The translations under genes were made by a program, and so were the position numbers. The notes under the pieces are model-generated. The model was not told the DNA's origin and ran no database searches. It worked only from the letters and a program-made list of their open reading frames with translations. From NCBI GenBank assembly GCA_009701185.1, contig WLKQ01000001.1, positions 1-64,000 on the forward strand: a DNA stretch of 64,000 bases, in the 5' to 3' direction. Below are positions 40,663 through 51,617 of the stretch, piece after piece. Source of the stretch: Actinomycetota bacterium (GTDB taxonomy: Bacteria > Actinomycetota > Actinomycetes > Nanopelagicales > Nanopelagicaceae). Position 1 is the stretch's first letter, and each line of letters opens with the position of its first letter.

Positions 40663-41186
40663 GCGCTAACTCCCATGGTTGGATAAGCAATTCCAGTACT
40701 TGAATGGCAGTCATATCCGTTTGGATTTTTTTGTAAATACTTCTGGTGATATTCCTCAGCTAGAAAATATTCGACACCGGTCGCATCGAGAATTTCAGTA
40801 GTAATCTCATCGAAGCCTTCGCTCGTAAGAACTCCTTGATAGATATTCCGGGACTGCACGGCGGTAACATAGTGTTCGGGAGATACAGTAAATATTGCGC
40901 TGCGGTACTGAGTACCAATATCTCCCCCTTGACGATTCAGTGATGTTGGATCATGCATCGTCCAAAACTCTTCTAATAACCTCTGATAACTGATTGTGCT
41001 TTCATCGAAAACAATTTTTACAACTTCGGCATGCCCAGTATCGCCAGTGCACACTTCTTCATACGTTGGGTTGCTCGTCCTACCACCCATGTAACCGACG
41101 CTTGTTTCCATTACGCCAGGCAACTGCCAGAAACGTCGCTCAGCGCCCCAAAAACATCCGGTAGCGCAGTACATTGTTGAACTCAT
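40659..41186 (-). CDS. msrA: peptide-methionine (S)-S-oxide reductase
   Basis: ATGCFWGAERRFWQLPGVMETSVGYMGG, GHAEVVKIVFD; start at 41186. Confidence 0.95.
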   Translation of the reverse strand: MSSTMYCATGCFWGAERRFWQLPGVMETSVGYMGGRTSNPTYEEVCTGDTGHAEVVKIVFDESTISYQRLLEEFWTMHDPTSLNRQGGDIGTQYRSAIFTVSPEHYVTAVQSRNIYQGVLTSEGFDEITTEILDATGVEYFLAEEYHQKYLQKNPNGYDCHSSTGIAYPTMGVSA

Positions 41187-41253
41187 AGGCGTGATTCTTT
41201 CATTGTCATGACATATGTGCACCCGCTGATAGCCTTATAACCACACCTTTTGA

Positions 41254-41325
41254 GCCCCCGTAGCTCAGGGGATAGAGCACTGCCCTCCGAAGGCGGGTGC
41301 ACAGGTTCGAATCCTGTCGGGGGCA
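41254..41325 (+). tRNA. tRNA-Arg (CCG)
   Basis: Acceptor GCCCCCG/CGGGGGC, anticodon loop CTCCGAA, T arm ACAGGTTCGAATCCTGT. Confidence 0.95.
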
Positions 41326-41491
41326 CACGCGACTTAAATCACTGTTATTTTGGAAATCTCTGCCCGTTCATCCTTGTTAAACACCTCATAAGGCGAGAGA
41401 ATTACTACCTTGCGCACGAATTGAAAGCGCAGAAACAACGTTGTTAAGCGATGATGGGCCTCCCGCATAAGAGGCTGAAGGAGGCATGCAC

Positions 41492-41761
41492 ATGGATTGG
41501 CGACATCAATCGGCCTGCCGCGATGAAGATCCAGAGCTTTTCTTCCCTGTTGGAAATACTGGGCCCGCGCTGACTCAAATCGAAGAGGCAAAAAAGGTTT
41601 GTCAGCGCTGCATAGTCAAAGAGCCATGTTTAGCCTGGGCGCTTGAGAGCGGACAAGATGCTGGCGTGTGGGGCGGACTGTCAGAAGATGAACGTCGCGC
41701 ATTGAAGCGCCGTGCAGCTCGTAACCGTGCCCGTTTGATGGAGCAACAAAACTCTTTCTAA
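41492..41761 (+). CDS. WhiB-family Fe-S transcriptional regulator (WhiB1-like)
   Basis: ACRDEDPELFFP, CQRCIVKEPCLAWAL, GVWGGLSEDERRALKRR. Confidence 0.93.
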   Translation: MDWRHQSACRDEDPELFFPVGNTGPALTQIEEAKKVCQRCIVKEPCLAWALESGQDAGVWGGLSEDERRALKRRAARNRARLMEQQNSF

Positions 41762-41766
41762 TTGCG

Positions 41767-43236
41767 TTACAACGGAAAGCGTAACGTTGCAACAGTTCCA
41801 GAGTCTGAAGAAATCAACGTTAACTTTCCTTTTAACTCATTTTCTGTCAACGTGCGAACAATTTGTAATCCCAAATTTGAAGACGTCGATATATCAAAAC
41901 CATCAGGCAAGCCAACGCCATCATCGCTAATTTTAACTACACACTCGTTGCTATAACGTTGTAAATCAATTAATAAGTTAGTTCCTTCTTCTGCTAAACC
42001 ATGCTCGAGAGCATTATGCATAAGCTCTGTTACAACAAGTGATAATGGCGTCGCTAATCGTGAATCTAAGGAACCAAGCTGGCCAATTCTTTCAATTTTT
42101 AACTCCCCTGTGCGAGGACTTAATTCCAAGGCATGGGTAATTAAACTTGTTAGAACTTCATCAAATGCCACTGTATTTTCACTGCTACTTGAGAGAGTTT
42201 CATGAACTAATGCAATCGATGCAATGCGACGGACAGCTTCATTAAGCGCAGAAGCGGCACCAGGATCTTCGATTCGACGTGCTTGCAATCTGAGCAGCGC
42301 AGAAACAGTTTGCAAATTATTTTTCACTCTATGGTGAATTTCACGGATGGTTGCATCTTTGGTTACTAGCTCACGCTCACGTCTACGAAGTTCTGTGACA
42401 TTTTGTAACAACACAATTGCGCCAACACGATCGATACTTTGTAACAATGGGAGCACCAATAGATCGATCGTGGCACCTTTATTATCTATTTCTACGCGGC
42501 GCAAAACTTTGCCATTGAGGCGCGTACGAATTGCCTCTTCATGAGCATCGGGTGAATTCTTAATTACTTCTTCGGCGATATCGCCCAACTTATTATTTTC
42601 AATCTCATTTTTCCAACCCATGCGGCTAAATGCTGATCGCGCATTGGGACTGGCATATGAAATAACACCATTGATATCCAGGCGTATAAGACCATCGCCA
42701 ACACGTGGAAGTGGCTCAAATATGGAGCCTGCCGCTGCATAAGGAAATGAACCTTGCGAAACCATTTGGTACAAATTATTAGCAATCTCTCGATAGTTCA
42801 GTTCCAGACTGCTGGGTGATCGCATCAGATCAGCATTTCTATGTCGAGAAATAACTGCGATTATCTGGCCATCAAAGAGAACTGGAATCGTCTCTTCTTT
42901 CACCATAATCTCGCCGAGTTTTTCAGGTGGCGCATCACGTCCAATTTCACCGCTAGATAGCGCTTCATCCAGACTTGGGTTACTCCCCCAACTCACTTCT
43001 CGCCCAATCACATCATCTGCAAAAACAGTGGCAGTTGTTGTTGGACGTATGTGAGCAACGGCTACATGGCCAGTCGGCCAAAGCTTTACATCTTTTCTAA
43101 TGGGAACCCATAAAATTAAATCTGCAAATGAAAGATCTGATAGAAGTTGCCAATCTGCCACTAATTCATGAAGGCGATGTGCTTGATCAATAGTTACTGA
43201 ACTGCGACCATGTAAAAGAGATTCAAACTCTGGCAT
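41767..43236 (-). CDS. pdtaS: PdtaS-like sensor histidine kinase (HisKA_2)
   Basis: N-terminal FESLLHGRSSVTIDQAHRLHELVADWQLLSDLSFADLILWVP; EIHHRVKNNLQTVSALLRLQARR; adjacent to whiB1-like gene as in mycobacteria. Confidence 0.88.
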   Translation of the reverse strand: MPEFESLLHGRSSVTIDQAHRLHELVADWQLLSDLSFADLILWVPIRKDVKLWPTGHVAVAHIRPTTTATVFADDVIGREVSWGSNPSLDEALSSGEIGRDAPPEKLGEIMVKEETIPVLFDGQIIAVISRHRNADLMRSPSSLELNYREIANNLYQMVSQGSFPYAAAGSIFEPLPRVGDGLIRLDINGVISYASPNARSAFSRMGWKNEIENNKLGDIAEEVIKNSPDAHEEAIRTRLNGKVLRRVEIDNKGATIDLLVLPLLQSIDRVGAIVLLQNVTELRRRERELVTKDATIREIHHRVKNNLQTVSALLRLQARRIEDPGAASALNEAVRRIASIALVHETLSSSSENTVAFDEVLTSLITHALELSPRTGELKIERIGQLGSLDSRLATPLSLVVTELMHNALEHGLAEEGTNLLIDLQRYSNECVVKISDDGVGLPDGFDISTSSNLGLQIVRTLTENELKGKLTLISSDSGTVATLRFPL

Positions 43237-43238
43237 GG

Positions 43239-43625
43239 TTATTTCCAGCTAGCTAACTCATCGGCAATTTCTTGTGTTGCAAACCAGGTTAATTCGTCTT
43301 CATCATCATAGGCAAGAAGTGCACATTGAACTTGATCCCAGCGAACTGGAGAATTCAACGTCAAGGAGTCTGCACCTTCTTGGTCGACCTGGTTGTAATC
43401 AATCTCGATTGCCAGAACTAGACCGGGAGCGAGCTTTGATTCACGTAGTTCAAGTGCCTTAGCCCCCGCTGCTATAGAAAGCAGATACTCCAACTCTTCA
43501 GAATCGCAATCATCGTTATCGATAAGGAAATCACTTGTAGGAGCAAATAGCGTTTCTACCTGCATACTCAGAGCTGAGATGAAGCCCTCAAGTTGGCTAT
43601 GGCTAAGTGCCAGGTAAGTTCGCAT
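43239..43625 (-). CDS. hypothetical acidic protein
   Basis: ORF filling gap in minus-strand operon; start at 43625 (MRTYLALS) preferred. Confidence 0.65.
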   Translation of the reverse strand: MRTYLALSHSQLEGFISALSMQVETLFAPTSDFLIDNDDCDSEELEYLLSIAAGAKALELRESKLAPGLVLAIEIDYNQVDQEGADSLTLNSPVRWDQVQCALLAYDDEDELTWFATQEIADELASWK

Positions 43626-43644
43626 TGGCCAATAGTAAGGGAGT

Positions 43645-44745
43645 TTAGGCAATCATTTCGCTAGCAATTCGGGCTATAGATTTTCTTAATGCAGAACGCT
43701 CATTTACCTCAATGAATGTTGCTTTTTCAGCCTGTGCGGCAGTAGCGGCGCGCAAATCACGATTAATAACACGTACCGATGTGGGGCGCAGTGGCGTTGT
43801 AATGGAGAGGAATTTTCCTTCCTCCTCTTCTCCCTTTCGGCCCTGGGAACGCATATTTAATATGAAACTAATAGCACTGCGAATTGAAGTCATCCCTAAC
43901 AATGAGACAACTTGTTCAAGTCGATGAATTCCCAAAAGATCTGCACGCGCCACGATCATCATCTCGTCACCTTGATCGCAACACCAGGTTGTCATTGTCG
44001 ATGTCCACCGGCGATCAGTTAATCGGTGCGAGAGACCAGAAATTGAACCTAAATCAATAATTATATTGTCAAAATTTGCTGTTGCCCGTTCCATGTAAGA
44101 GTCGATAGAGATTGCTTGATCTTGTGAAATCTCTGCAACGCATAATCCTGGTGCAAGAGTTCTCCAACCGGTCTCACTCTGCACGTGCCTGACTGCTAAA
44201 AGAGCGGCGACCGAGGGTGCGCGAAAATTTGCATCAATTAATAAAGTTGATTTTTCGAGAACGCTAAGTTCCATAGCTAGATTTAACGCAAGAGTTGTGC
44301 AACCAGTTCCACTTCCGGCAGATCCAATTGCTACAACATGAGCACGACGACTATTTCGCGCAACTTGTGTATTTTGTCGAATCATAGGAGCTCTAACAAA
44401 TCCACGAACCAGACTTACTAAATCAGTCGTAGTCGTCGGTATCGCATGTAAATCTCTATAACCATCAACATTCTCGGGCTCACGCGCAAAACCTACGAGT
44501 GCCTTTACTGTTCGACTGATTGACTCAACATGCGATGGTGTTAAGCCGGAAAGGTCGGGAGAATAAATAAGAATTGCCGCCGATGAATTTTCGGGATTTA
44601 ATCGGCTGTAGTTTTCCAATGACTCTCTATCGATTGCCCGAAAAATAACACTCCATCCTTGTGCAAAGAGTGCGCCAGCTATAAAGCCCTCAATCTCGGG
44701 GTTAGAGATTGCTGTAATAACTGTTGGAAGTTCTAAATCAGACAT
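43645..44745 (-). CDS. CpaE/MinD-like P-loop family protein with degenerate Walker A
   Basis: HVVAIGSAGSGTGCTTLALNLAMELSVLEKSTLLIDANFRAPSVA; NIIIDLGSISG. Confidence 0.8.
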   Translation of the reverse strand: MSDLELPTVITAISNPEIEGFIAGALFAQGWSVIFRAIDRESLENYSRLNPENSSAAILIYSPDLSGLTPSHVESISRTVKALVGFAREPENVDGYRDLHAIPTTTTDLVSLVRGFVRAPMIRQNTQVARNSRRAHVVAIGSAGSGTGCTTLALNLAMELSVLEKSTLLIDANFRAPSVAALLAVRHVQSETGWRTLAPGLCVAEISQDQAISIDSYMERATANFDNIIIDLGSISGLSHRLTDRRWTSTMTTWCCDQGDEMMIVARADLLGIHRLEQVVSLLGMTSIRSAISFILNMRSQGRKGEEEEGKFLSITTPLRPTSVRVINRDLRAATAAQAEKATFIEVNERSALRKSIARIASEMIA

Positions 44746-45337
44746 GAGTGCCTACAACCACTAATCGCCCATGGGTTGTTGCGTGCAATAAGTGCAAAAC
44801 CTGTGTCTCATCTACGGCAAGTGTAAGTGATGCATCAGTTCCAAAATTTTTACTCTTCGCATCAAAACTTAGCAAAATAACACCTCCTAAAATCATGACT
44901 GGCTCTGTGGGAAATTCTCCGTTTTGACTATCGATAACCCAATAAATATCCACAGCTTCGCCTTGCGAAATTCCAACGGCAACATCAGATGCTCGAATAC
45001 TTATCGGAACTGCACTCGTCGCGATGAGACTGGCACTGCTGCTGATATTTGTGCGGCCTAATAGTTGACCTGTCTGGAACTTTGCCGAAGTAACTAATCC
45101 CACTGGATTCTCGCTACTGGGTATGTAGAGCGCTGAGCTAGCATCAAGATCTACATGTCTAGTTGCCACATCTGCATCAAGTAATTGATGACCGGAAGAA
45201 ATTTCATGAGTTACCACCCAATAGTCATCTCCTCGGTTAGAAAAACTTGCCAGAAAGAATGCCGACAGAAAAGATGCGACGATGAGTGCGATTGCCAATG
45301 GTGTCCGTGAGCGAGAACTTTCTTTTTTGTATGCCAT
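44738..45337 (-). CDS. SAF-domain (CpaB-like) membrane protein
   Basis: One N-terminal TM, then HEISSGHQLLDADVATRHVDLDASSALYIPSSENPVGLVTSAKFQTGQLLGRTNI; start 45337 preferred. Confidence 0.75.
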   Translation of the reverse strand: MAYKKESSRSRTPLAIALIVASFLSAFFLASFSNRGDDYWVVTHEISSGHQLLDADVATRHVDLDASSALYIPSSENPVGLVTSAKFQTGQLLGRTNISSSASLIATSAVPISIRASDVAVGISQGEAVDIYWVIDSQNGEFPTEPVMILGGVILLSFDAKSKNFGTDASLTLAVDETQVLHLLHATTHGRLVVVGTHV

Positions 45338-45459
45338 GGAGCAACTAAAGGCCAGCGCGCCTCTGGCAAATCGCTCTATCCACACTCATACTTTTGGCTG
45401 AGTTTGTTTCAATAATCTAGCTGAATCGTGAGAACTATTTTCAGGTAAATCTAAGTGAC

Positions 45460-45987
45460 ATGACTACTAACCTGATCTATCGCGAGCTCCCGGGCTTTAC
45501 TTCAATCGACTTAACCCCGATTTCCAGTGACGAGAATGAGGACTGGCTTCATCCAATATTAGAAATCTTTCGCCCACTGCCTATGCAGATTTCGACAAAA
45601 ATACCTAAGCTCTATTTAGTTCCATCTAGTTTTAATGATGAATTTGACCCAGACTTTGCTCCCGAACCCACTTCTGCTAAAGATTTGCCTGAACTAGAAG
45701 AGTGGAATCTGAACTTTGCACGCAATGTTTTAGAGATTTTTGCAGGACGTAGACAACCAACTCAACTGACCAAGCAATGTCACCATCATATTTTCGCAGA
45801 ACTTTTGACTAAATCTGGAAGCGAAAAAGAGATCGGACGAATCAGGAAAATTCACATCACGGAACCATTAGATGGAATATGTGAAAGCGCTATTACAGTT
45901 CGATTTGGGGAACGATTACGGTGCCTCATCCTTCGATTTGAAGGCGTCGACAAGCGCTGGCTCTGTACATCACTCACGCTGCTTTAA
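45460..45987 (+). CDS. Rv3235-family hypothetical protein
   Basis: [22 protein letters not shown]..; position convergent with secA as Rv3235 in the mycobacterial secA region. Confidence 0.68.
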   Translation: MTTNLIYRELPGFTSIDLTPISSDENEDWLHPILEIFRPLPMQISTKIPKLYLVPSSFNDEFDPDFAPEPTSAKDLPELEEWNLNFARNVLEIFAGRRQPTQLTKQCHHHIFAELLTKSGSEKEIGRIRKIHITEPLDGICESAITVRFGERLRCLILRFEGVDKRWLCTSLTLL

Positions 45988-48656
45988 GCAGCGCCGTGGC
46001 ATCGCTTGAACTTTTTACCAGATCCGCATGGACATGGTGCATTTCTTGACACTTCACCAGTTTTCTTTACTCCATTTTCATCAGCTGCGGTGTACTGCAA
46101 GCCTGATGTCGGCAATGGCTTGGCTTCTAAACCAGCTCCGCTAACTTCGTTGCTTGAACTTTCAACAGTCACTTCAATATTAAATAAGAATCCCGCAATC
46201 TCTTCTTTTATACCATCCATCATTGCAGAAAATAAGTCGTAGCCTTCGCGTTGATACTCAACTAATGGGTCGCGCTGAGCCATTGCACGCAGCCCAATTC
46301 CCTCTTGTAAATAATCCATTTCGTAAAGATGCTCACGCCACTTGCGATCTAAAACTGAGAGTAGAACTTTTCTCTCAAGCTCTCTCATAACTTCAGAACC
46401 CAATGACTCTTCACGATGCGCATAAGCTTTTTGGCAATCCTCAACAATTCGTGCCGTTAAGTAATCTGCATCAAGGGCGCTGATTGAACCAACCTGTGCG
46501 ATCAGATCATTGGCACTAAATGAGATTGGATAAATAGTCTTAACCGCACTCCAAAGGGTATCTAGATCCCACTCCTCTGAATAACCCTCAGATGTTGCTG
46601 CGGCAACGTATGCCTCTAAGGTTTCGCGAACAAATATAGCGACTTGCTCCTTAATATCCTCACCCTCGAGAACCATGCGGCGCTCACCATAGACAACTTG
46701 GCGTTGTCTGTTCATAACATCGTCATATTTCAAAACATTTTTACGCATTTCAAAGTTCTGTGCTTCAACCTGCGTTTGAGCAGATCTAATTGCATTGCTG
46801 ACCATCTTTGATTCGATTGGCGCATCTTCAGGAATTCCAGCTGCAGTTAAAAAGCGTTCTACCATTCCAGAGTTAAAGCGGCGCATGAGATCATCTTGAA
46901 GCGAGAGATAAAAACGTGATTCTCCTGGATCACCTTGACGTCCAGAACGACCGCGCAGCTGATTATCAATACGACGCGATTCATGTCGCTCTGTACCAAG
47001 AACATATAAGCCGCCGAGAGCTACTACTTCTTCATGCCCCTTAGCTACTGCCGCTTTTTGACGGGCAATTTCTTCAGGCCATGCCGCTTCATACTCTTGT
47101 GCATTATCTACTGGAGAAATTCCTCGGCGCTGCAGTTCAAAGTCAGCCATAAACTCTGGATTACCACCCAACATAATGTCGGTACCGCGGCCTGCCATAT
47201 TTGTTGCAACAGTTACTGCGCCCTTAACGCCAGCACGCGCGATGATTGCTGCTTCGCGCTCATGATGCTTTGCATTTAAAACTTCATGTGCAACGCCAGA
47301 TTTTCTTAAAAACGCTGAAAGCTCTTCGGATTTTTCAACACTGACGGTACCGACCAAGACAGGTTGGCCCTTGCGATGCTTTTCAACAATATCTAAGGTG
47401 ACCGCTGCAAATTTTCCCACCTCAGTCTTGTAGACAAGGTCTGAAGCATCGATGCGAACCATTTCGCGGTTAGTAGGAATAGGCACAACGCCGAGCTTAT
47501 AAATCTGATGAAATTCTGATGCCTCGGTCATGGCCGTACCGGTCATGCCAGAAAGCTTGCTATACAGGCGGAAATAGTTCTGCAACGTGATTGTTGCAAG
47601 AGTTTGGTTTTCATCTTTAATTTCAATACGTTCTTTAGCTTCAAGGGCTTGGTGTAGACCCTCGCTATAGCGACGCCCAGCCAACATACGGCCTGTGTGC
47701 TCATCAACAATAAGGAGTTCGCCATTCATGACAACATAATCTTTGTCGCGCTTAAATAACTCTTTAGCACGTACAGCATTGTTGAGGTAGCCAATCATGG
47801 GAGTATTGGCAGCTTCGTAAAGATTCCCGATCTGCAACAACTCTTCAACCTTTGTGACGCCTTCTTCAAGAATTCCTATAGTCTTCTTTTTCTCATCAAC
47901 TTCATAATGAACATCACGTTGTAATTTGCCAACATGGTTTGCGAACTCTACGTACCACTTTGTTGCCTTGTCGGCAGGTCCGCTGATAATCAGCGGTGTA
48001 CGAGCTTCATCGATTAAAATTGAGTCAACTTCATCTACAACTGCAAAAAAGTGATCGCGCTGGACGCACTCTTCGAGAGACCAAGCCATGTTGTCACGTA
48101 GGTAGTCAAAACCAAATTCATTATTTGTTCCATATGTAATGTCTGCTGCATATGCTTCACGTCGTTCAGCCGGTGTCATGTTGGCAAGAATGACGCCAAC
48201 TTTTAATCCAAGGAATCGATGAATACGACCCATCCATTCACTATCGCGTTCTGCTAAATAATCATTTGTAGTGACAACGTGTACTCCACGACCAGCGAGC
48301 GCGTTCAAATATGAAGGAAGCGTTGCAACTAAAGTTTTACCTTCACCTGTTCGCATTTCAGCGATATTTCCACGGTGCAATGCTGAGCCACCCATGATTT
48401 GTACGTCATAGTGGCGTTGGCCTAACGTTCTTTTTGCTGCTTCACGGACAACGGCATAAGCCTCCGGCAAAAGTGAATCCAATGACTCACCATTGGCATA
48501 ACGACTCTGAAAAAGGGTGGTCTGTTCACGAAGTTGCGAATCTGATAGCGCGCTGATTCGGGCCTCTTGGGCGTTTACAGCATCAACGATCTTGCCCAGC
48601 TCACGAAGGAGTCGACCTTCTCCGGCACGCATGATCTTGTCTAAAAACGCTGACAT
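45984..48656 (-). CDS. secA: preprotein translocase SecA
   Basis: [39 protein letters not shown]-terminal zinc motif [14 protein letters not shown]. Confidence 0.97.
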   Translation of the reverse strand: MSAFLDKIMRAGEGRLLRELGKIVDAVNAQEARISALSDSQLREQTTLFQSRYANGESLDSLLPEAYAVVREAAKRTLGQRHYDVQIMGGSALHRGNIAEMRTGEGKTLVATLPSYLNALAGRGVHVVTTNDYLAERDSEWMGRIHRFLGLKVGVILANMTPAERREAYAADITYGTNNEFGFDYLRDNMAWSLEECVQRDHFFAVVDEVDSILIDEARTPLIISGPADKATKWYVEFANHVGKLQRDVHYEVDEKKKTIGILEEGVTKVEELLQIGNLYEAANTPMIGYLNNAVRAKELFKRDKDYVVMNGELLIVDEHTGRMLAGRRYSEGLHQALEAKERIEIKDENQTLATITLQNYFRLYSKLSGMTGTAMTEASEFHQIYKLGVVPIPTNREMVRIDASDLVYKTEVGKFAAVTLDIVEKHRKGQPVLVGTVSVEKSEELSAFLRKSGVAHEVLNAKHHEREAAIIARAGVKGAVTVATNMAGRGTDIMLGGNPEFMADFELQRRGISPVDNAQEYEAAWPEEIARQKAAVAKGHEEVVALGGLYVLGTERHESRRIDNQLRGRSGRQGDPGESRFYLSLQDDLMRRFNSGMVERFLTAAGIPEDAPIESKMVSNAIRSAQTQVEAQNFEMRKNVLKYDDVMNRQRQVVYGERRMVLEGEDIKEQVAIFVRETLEAYVAAATSEGYSEEWDLDTLWSAVKTIYPISFSANDLIAQVGSISALDADYLTARIVEDCQKAYAHREESLGSEVMRELERKVLLSVLDRKWREHLYEMDYLQEGIGLRAMAQRDPLVEYQREGYDLFSAMMDGIKEEIAGFLFNIEVTVESSSNEVSGAGLEAKPLPTSGLQYTAADENGVKKTGEVSRNAPCPCGSGKKFKRCHGAA

Positions 48657-48693
48657 CGCCTAAAACCTTTCAAAAACATTGAGCTTGTGGCTC

Positions 48694-49329
48694 CTATCGT
48701 AGAGGTTGGGCCACGCAAGCGGTAACTGAGCCAATAACGTGGCATCCAGCGGCAGTCAGGGCTCGTGCGGCCTCTCTCAGGGTTGCCCCGGTGGTCACGA
48801 CATCATCGACAAGGATTAAATCGGCCAGAGGTATTCGCCCGGGTTTAAGGGCCAGAGCACCCTCCATATTCTTCACGCGTTCTCCTGCATGTAAACCACT
48901 CTGGTCCTTTACTGGGCGAATAACGTGCAGGCAGTCACTTACTGACATGAAACCCTGCTGCGCAACTTGTTCGGCAATATCAACCATAAAGCTCCTGCCC
49001 CGACGCCGTTTAACTGAGAGAGAGGATGGAATGGGAACTAGCGAAATATGCCGGGACTGTAAATCTCTTGTATGTAGAACGTGGATGATTGAATCAATAA
49101 TTAACTGATCTGCAGCCTTTATCCCATTTTCTTTGGCGGCCAAGAGAATCTTTCGAGCTGTGCCTGAATATGGAATTGCAGAATGAACTTTCAATGTTGA
49201 CACATTCGTTAGGTAGTAGTGCGGATGCCATTCACTGCGACATTTGGAACAAATTGATAAACCAATAGAATTGCAACCAAAACATCGGGTAGGAAAAATC
49301 AATTGACTAAACTCAGAGAATAGATTCAT
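48694..49329 (-). CDS. ComF family amidophosphoribosyltransferase-like protein
   Basis: FPTRCFGCNSIGLSICSKCRSEW; LILVDDVVTTGATLREAARAL. Confidence 0.9.
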   Translation of the reverse strand: MNLFSEFSQLIFPTRCFGCNSIGLSICSKCRSEWHPHYYLTNVSTLKVHSAIPYSGTARKILLAAKENGIKAADQLIIDSIIHVLHTRDLQSRHISLVPIPSSLSVKRRRGRSFMVDIAEQVAQQGFMSVSDCLHVIRPVKDQSGLHAGERVKNMEGALALKPGRIPLADLILVDDVVTTGATLREAARALTAAGCHVIGSVTACVAQPLR

Positions 49330-49377
49330 CCCTGGACGATAAACTTACTTTGTAAGAGCTAAAAGTCGTTGTGGAAA

Positions 49378-50928
49378 CTATTCATGATAATCATCGGGTG
49401 TAAGTTTTATTAATCTCGAATTAATGCCGTGTCCAGCGTGACGAGGCAGCGTTAGTACAAAGTGTGCGCCTTTTCTAGGTCTTCCCCATGCCTCTAGTTC
49501 ACCGTTGTGAAGTCGAGCATCTTCCAGAGCGATAGAGAGTCCCAATCCTGTGCCCCCTCTGGTGCGAGCACGTGAAGGATCAGCACGCCAGAATCGATCA
49601 AAGACTCTTGGTAATGCACTCTCATCAAGTCCAATACCAAAATCTCGAACTCCAATTGCAACATCTTCATCACTTGCGACGACCGTAATAGAGATTGGCT
49701 TTTCTTCTGCGTAATCAATCGCATTCGTGAACAAATTTCGTAAAATACGCTCAACTCGGCGAATATCGGCGGTAACTGGCAGCGTTTCACTGATGCTATA
49801 AATACGCAGATCAGTGGAATGCTGTTTAGCCACCCAATCAAGATCGTCGGCACAGCGATTTATCAATCCAATAATGTCGAACTCCACGGGCTCCAAGACT
49901 GCAACTTCTGCATCAAATCGACTAATTTCAAGTAAATCTTCCAGCAAGCGTTCAAATCTATCTAGTTGCGCCACCATTAATTCGCTACTTCTGGCAAGAA
50001 TTGGATCAAAACTTTCACCGAACGAGTTAATCACCTCAGATGCCATTCTCAATGTTGTCAATGGAGTACGAAGTTCATGAGAAACATCAGATACGAAGCG
50101 CTGCTGTACCAGTGAAAGGTTTTCGAGTCGAGCAATCTGTTTTTCTAAAGACTCGGCCATCTCATTGAATGCACTTCCAAGAGTTGCAATCTCATCGCTA
50201 GAGCGAACATTCATTCTTTGTCTAAAATCACCCGCAGTAAATTGTGTTGCAATTTGAGCGGCTTGGCGAACCGGGCGCACTACTTGCCTTACTACAAACC
50301 AAGTAATTAATGCAATTAAAAGAACGAGAAATAAACCAGTCAAGTAAAGATATTTTTGAATCAAGATTAGCGTTGCATTTTGATTTGCTAATGAAAAAAG
50401 CATATACATCTCATATTTGCCGGCATTGGGTATAAAAACATTTTGCCCAATAGCAAGTCCCGGAATATCTTCTCCGCCTGAATAATTGACGCGGATATAA
50501 CTCCACTCTAACTTATCTGTCTTCTGGACCTGTTTCCGTAATGTTTTGGGAATAGAATTCAGATCAACTCCATTTGAGGAGACTTCATAATTAATTCTGT
50601 AGGCATTTCCAGGACTACGAAGGAAGATAACTTCACGAGCATTTTCATTTGATGTTAATGTGGTTGCAGAACTAATAATCTCTTCAACGACTTTCTTTAT
50701 CACGGCATCACTTTGGGTTTGTGCTAAAACAAAACGATATTGAGCGCTGAAAATCGTAGATCGAGCTTCTATGACTGCTGAATCAATATTCACCTGTTTA
50801 ATGCCATTGGCTAACTGAGAATTCAGGGCTGAGCCAGCTATGTAAATAACCACCAATGAGAGGACGAGCGTTGAAATTACGACTTTAAAGGCTAGTGAGT
50901 TCCTAACTGTGGTAGCTATTCGGTTCAT
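49378..50928 (-). CDS. mtrB: MtrB-type sensor histidine kinase
   Basis: HAMP, SDVSHELRTPLTTLRMASEVI, GGTGLGLSIALEDARLHNG; paired with mtrA. Confidence 0.93.
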   Translation of the reverse strand: MNRIATTVRNSLAFKVVISTLVLSLVVIYIAGSALNSQLANGIKQVNIDSAVIEARSTIFSAQYRFVLAQTQSDAVIKKVVEEIISSATTLTSNENAREVIFLRSPGNAYRINYEVSSNGVDLNSIPKTLRKQVQKTDKLEWSYIRVNYSGGEDIPGLAIGQNVFIPNAGKYEMYMLFSLANQNATLILIQKYLYLTGLFLVLLIALITWFVVRQVVRPVRQAAQIATQFTAGDFRQRMNVRSSDEIATLGSAFNEMAESLEKQIARLENLSLVQQRFVSDVSHELRTPLTTLRMASEVINSFGESFDPILARSSELMVAQLDRFERLLEDLLEISRFDAEVAVLEPVEFDIIGLINRCADDLDWVAKQHSTDLRIYSISETLPVTADIRRVERILRNLFTNAIDYAEEKPISITVVASDEDVAIGVRDFGIGLDESALPRVFDRFWRADPSRARTRGGTGLGLSIALEDARLHNGELEAWGRPRKGAHFVLTLPRHAGHGINSRLIKLTPDDYHE

Positions 50929-50930
50929 CC

Positions 50931-51617
50931 TTACGAACCGCCCATCACTCCAGCTTTGTATCCAACGCCTCTTACTGTAACGACTATTTCAGGACGTTCG
51001 GCATCATGTTCAATTTTGGAGCGAAGTCGCTGTACGTGAACATTTACTAAGCGGGTATCAGTTGAGTGACGGTAACCCCAAACCTCACCAAGAAGTGCAT
51101 CTCGCGAAAAAACTCGCCCCGGCTCTTTAGCTAGAGCGACAAGTAGATCGAATTCTAAACGGGTTAGAAAAATCTCTTTTCCTGCACGCAATACTTGGTG
51201 AGCTTGTACATCAATGGCTAAATCACTGATAGTTAAAAGTCCAGAGATATCAGAATTAGTCCGGCGTAGACGTGTGCGGATGCGGGCAACAAGTTCTGAC
51301 GGGTGTCTAAAAGGTTTGACCATATAGTCATCAGCGCCAGCCTCTAACCCGCGGACTACATCGTAGGTATCTCCCCGTGCACTGAGCATGATGATGGGAA
51401 CCATTGATTCAGCACGAATTAATTTACATACCTCGATGCCATCTAACCCTGGAAGCATGACATCGAGTAAAACTAAATCCGGAGGATTGCTTCTAAAAAC
51501 CTCAAGAACTTCATCACCGCGACTTACAAGGTCAACATCAATTCCTGCTCCGGTTAAAACAATACCGAGCATTTCAGAAAGGTCTTGATCGTCATCGACG
51601 ACCATAACCAATGTCAT
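50931..51617 (-). CDS. mtrA: MtrA response regulator
   Basis: LLDVMLPGLDGIEVCKLIR, ADDYMVKPFRHPSELVARIRTRLRR, HSTDTRLVNVHVQRLRSKIE. Confidence 0.95.
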   Translation of the reverse strand: MTLVMVVDDDQDLSEMLGIVLTGAGIDVDLVSRGDEVLEVFRSNPPDLVLLDVMLPGLDGIEVCKLIRAESMVPIIMLSARGDTYDVVRGLEAGADDYMVKPFRHPSELVARIRTRLRRTNSDISGLLTISDLAIDVQAHQVLRAGKEIFLTRLEFDLLVALAKEPGRVFSRDALLGEVWGYRHSTDTRLVNVHVQRLRSKIEHDAERPEIVVTVRGVGYKAGVMGGS

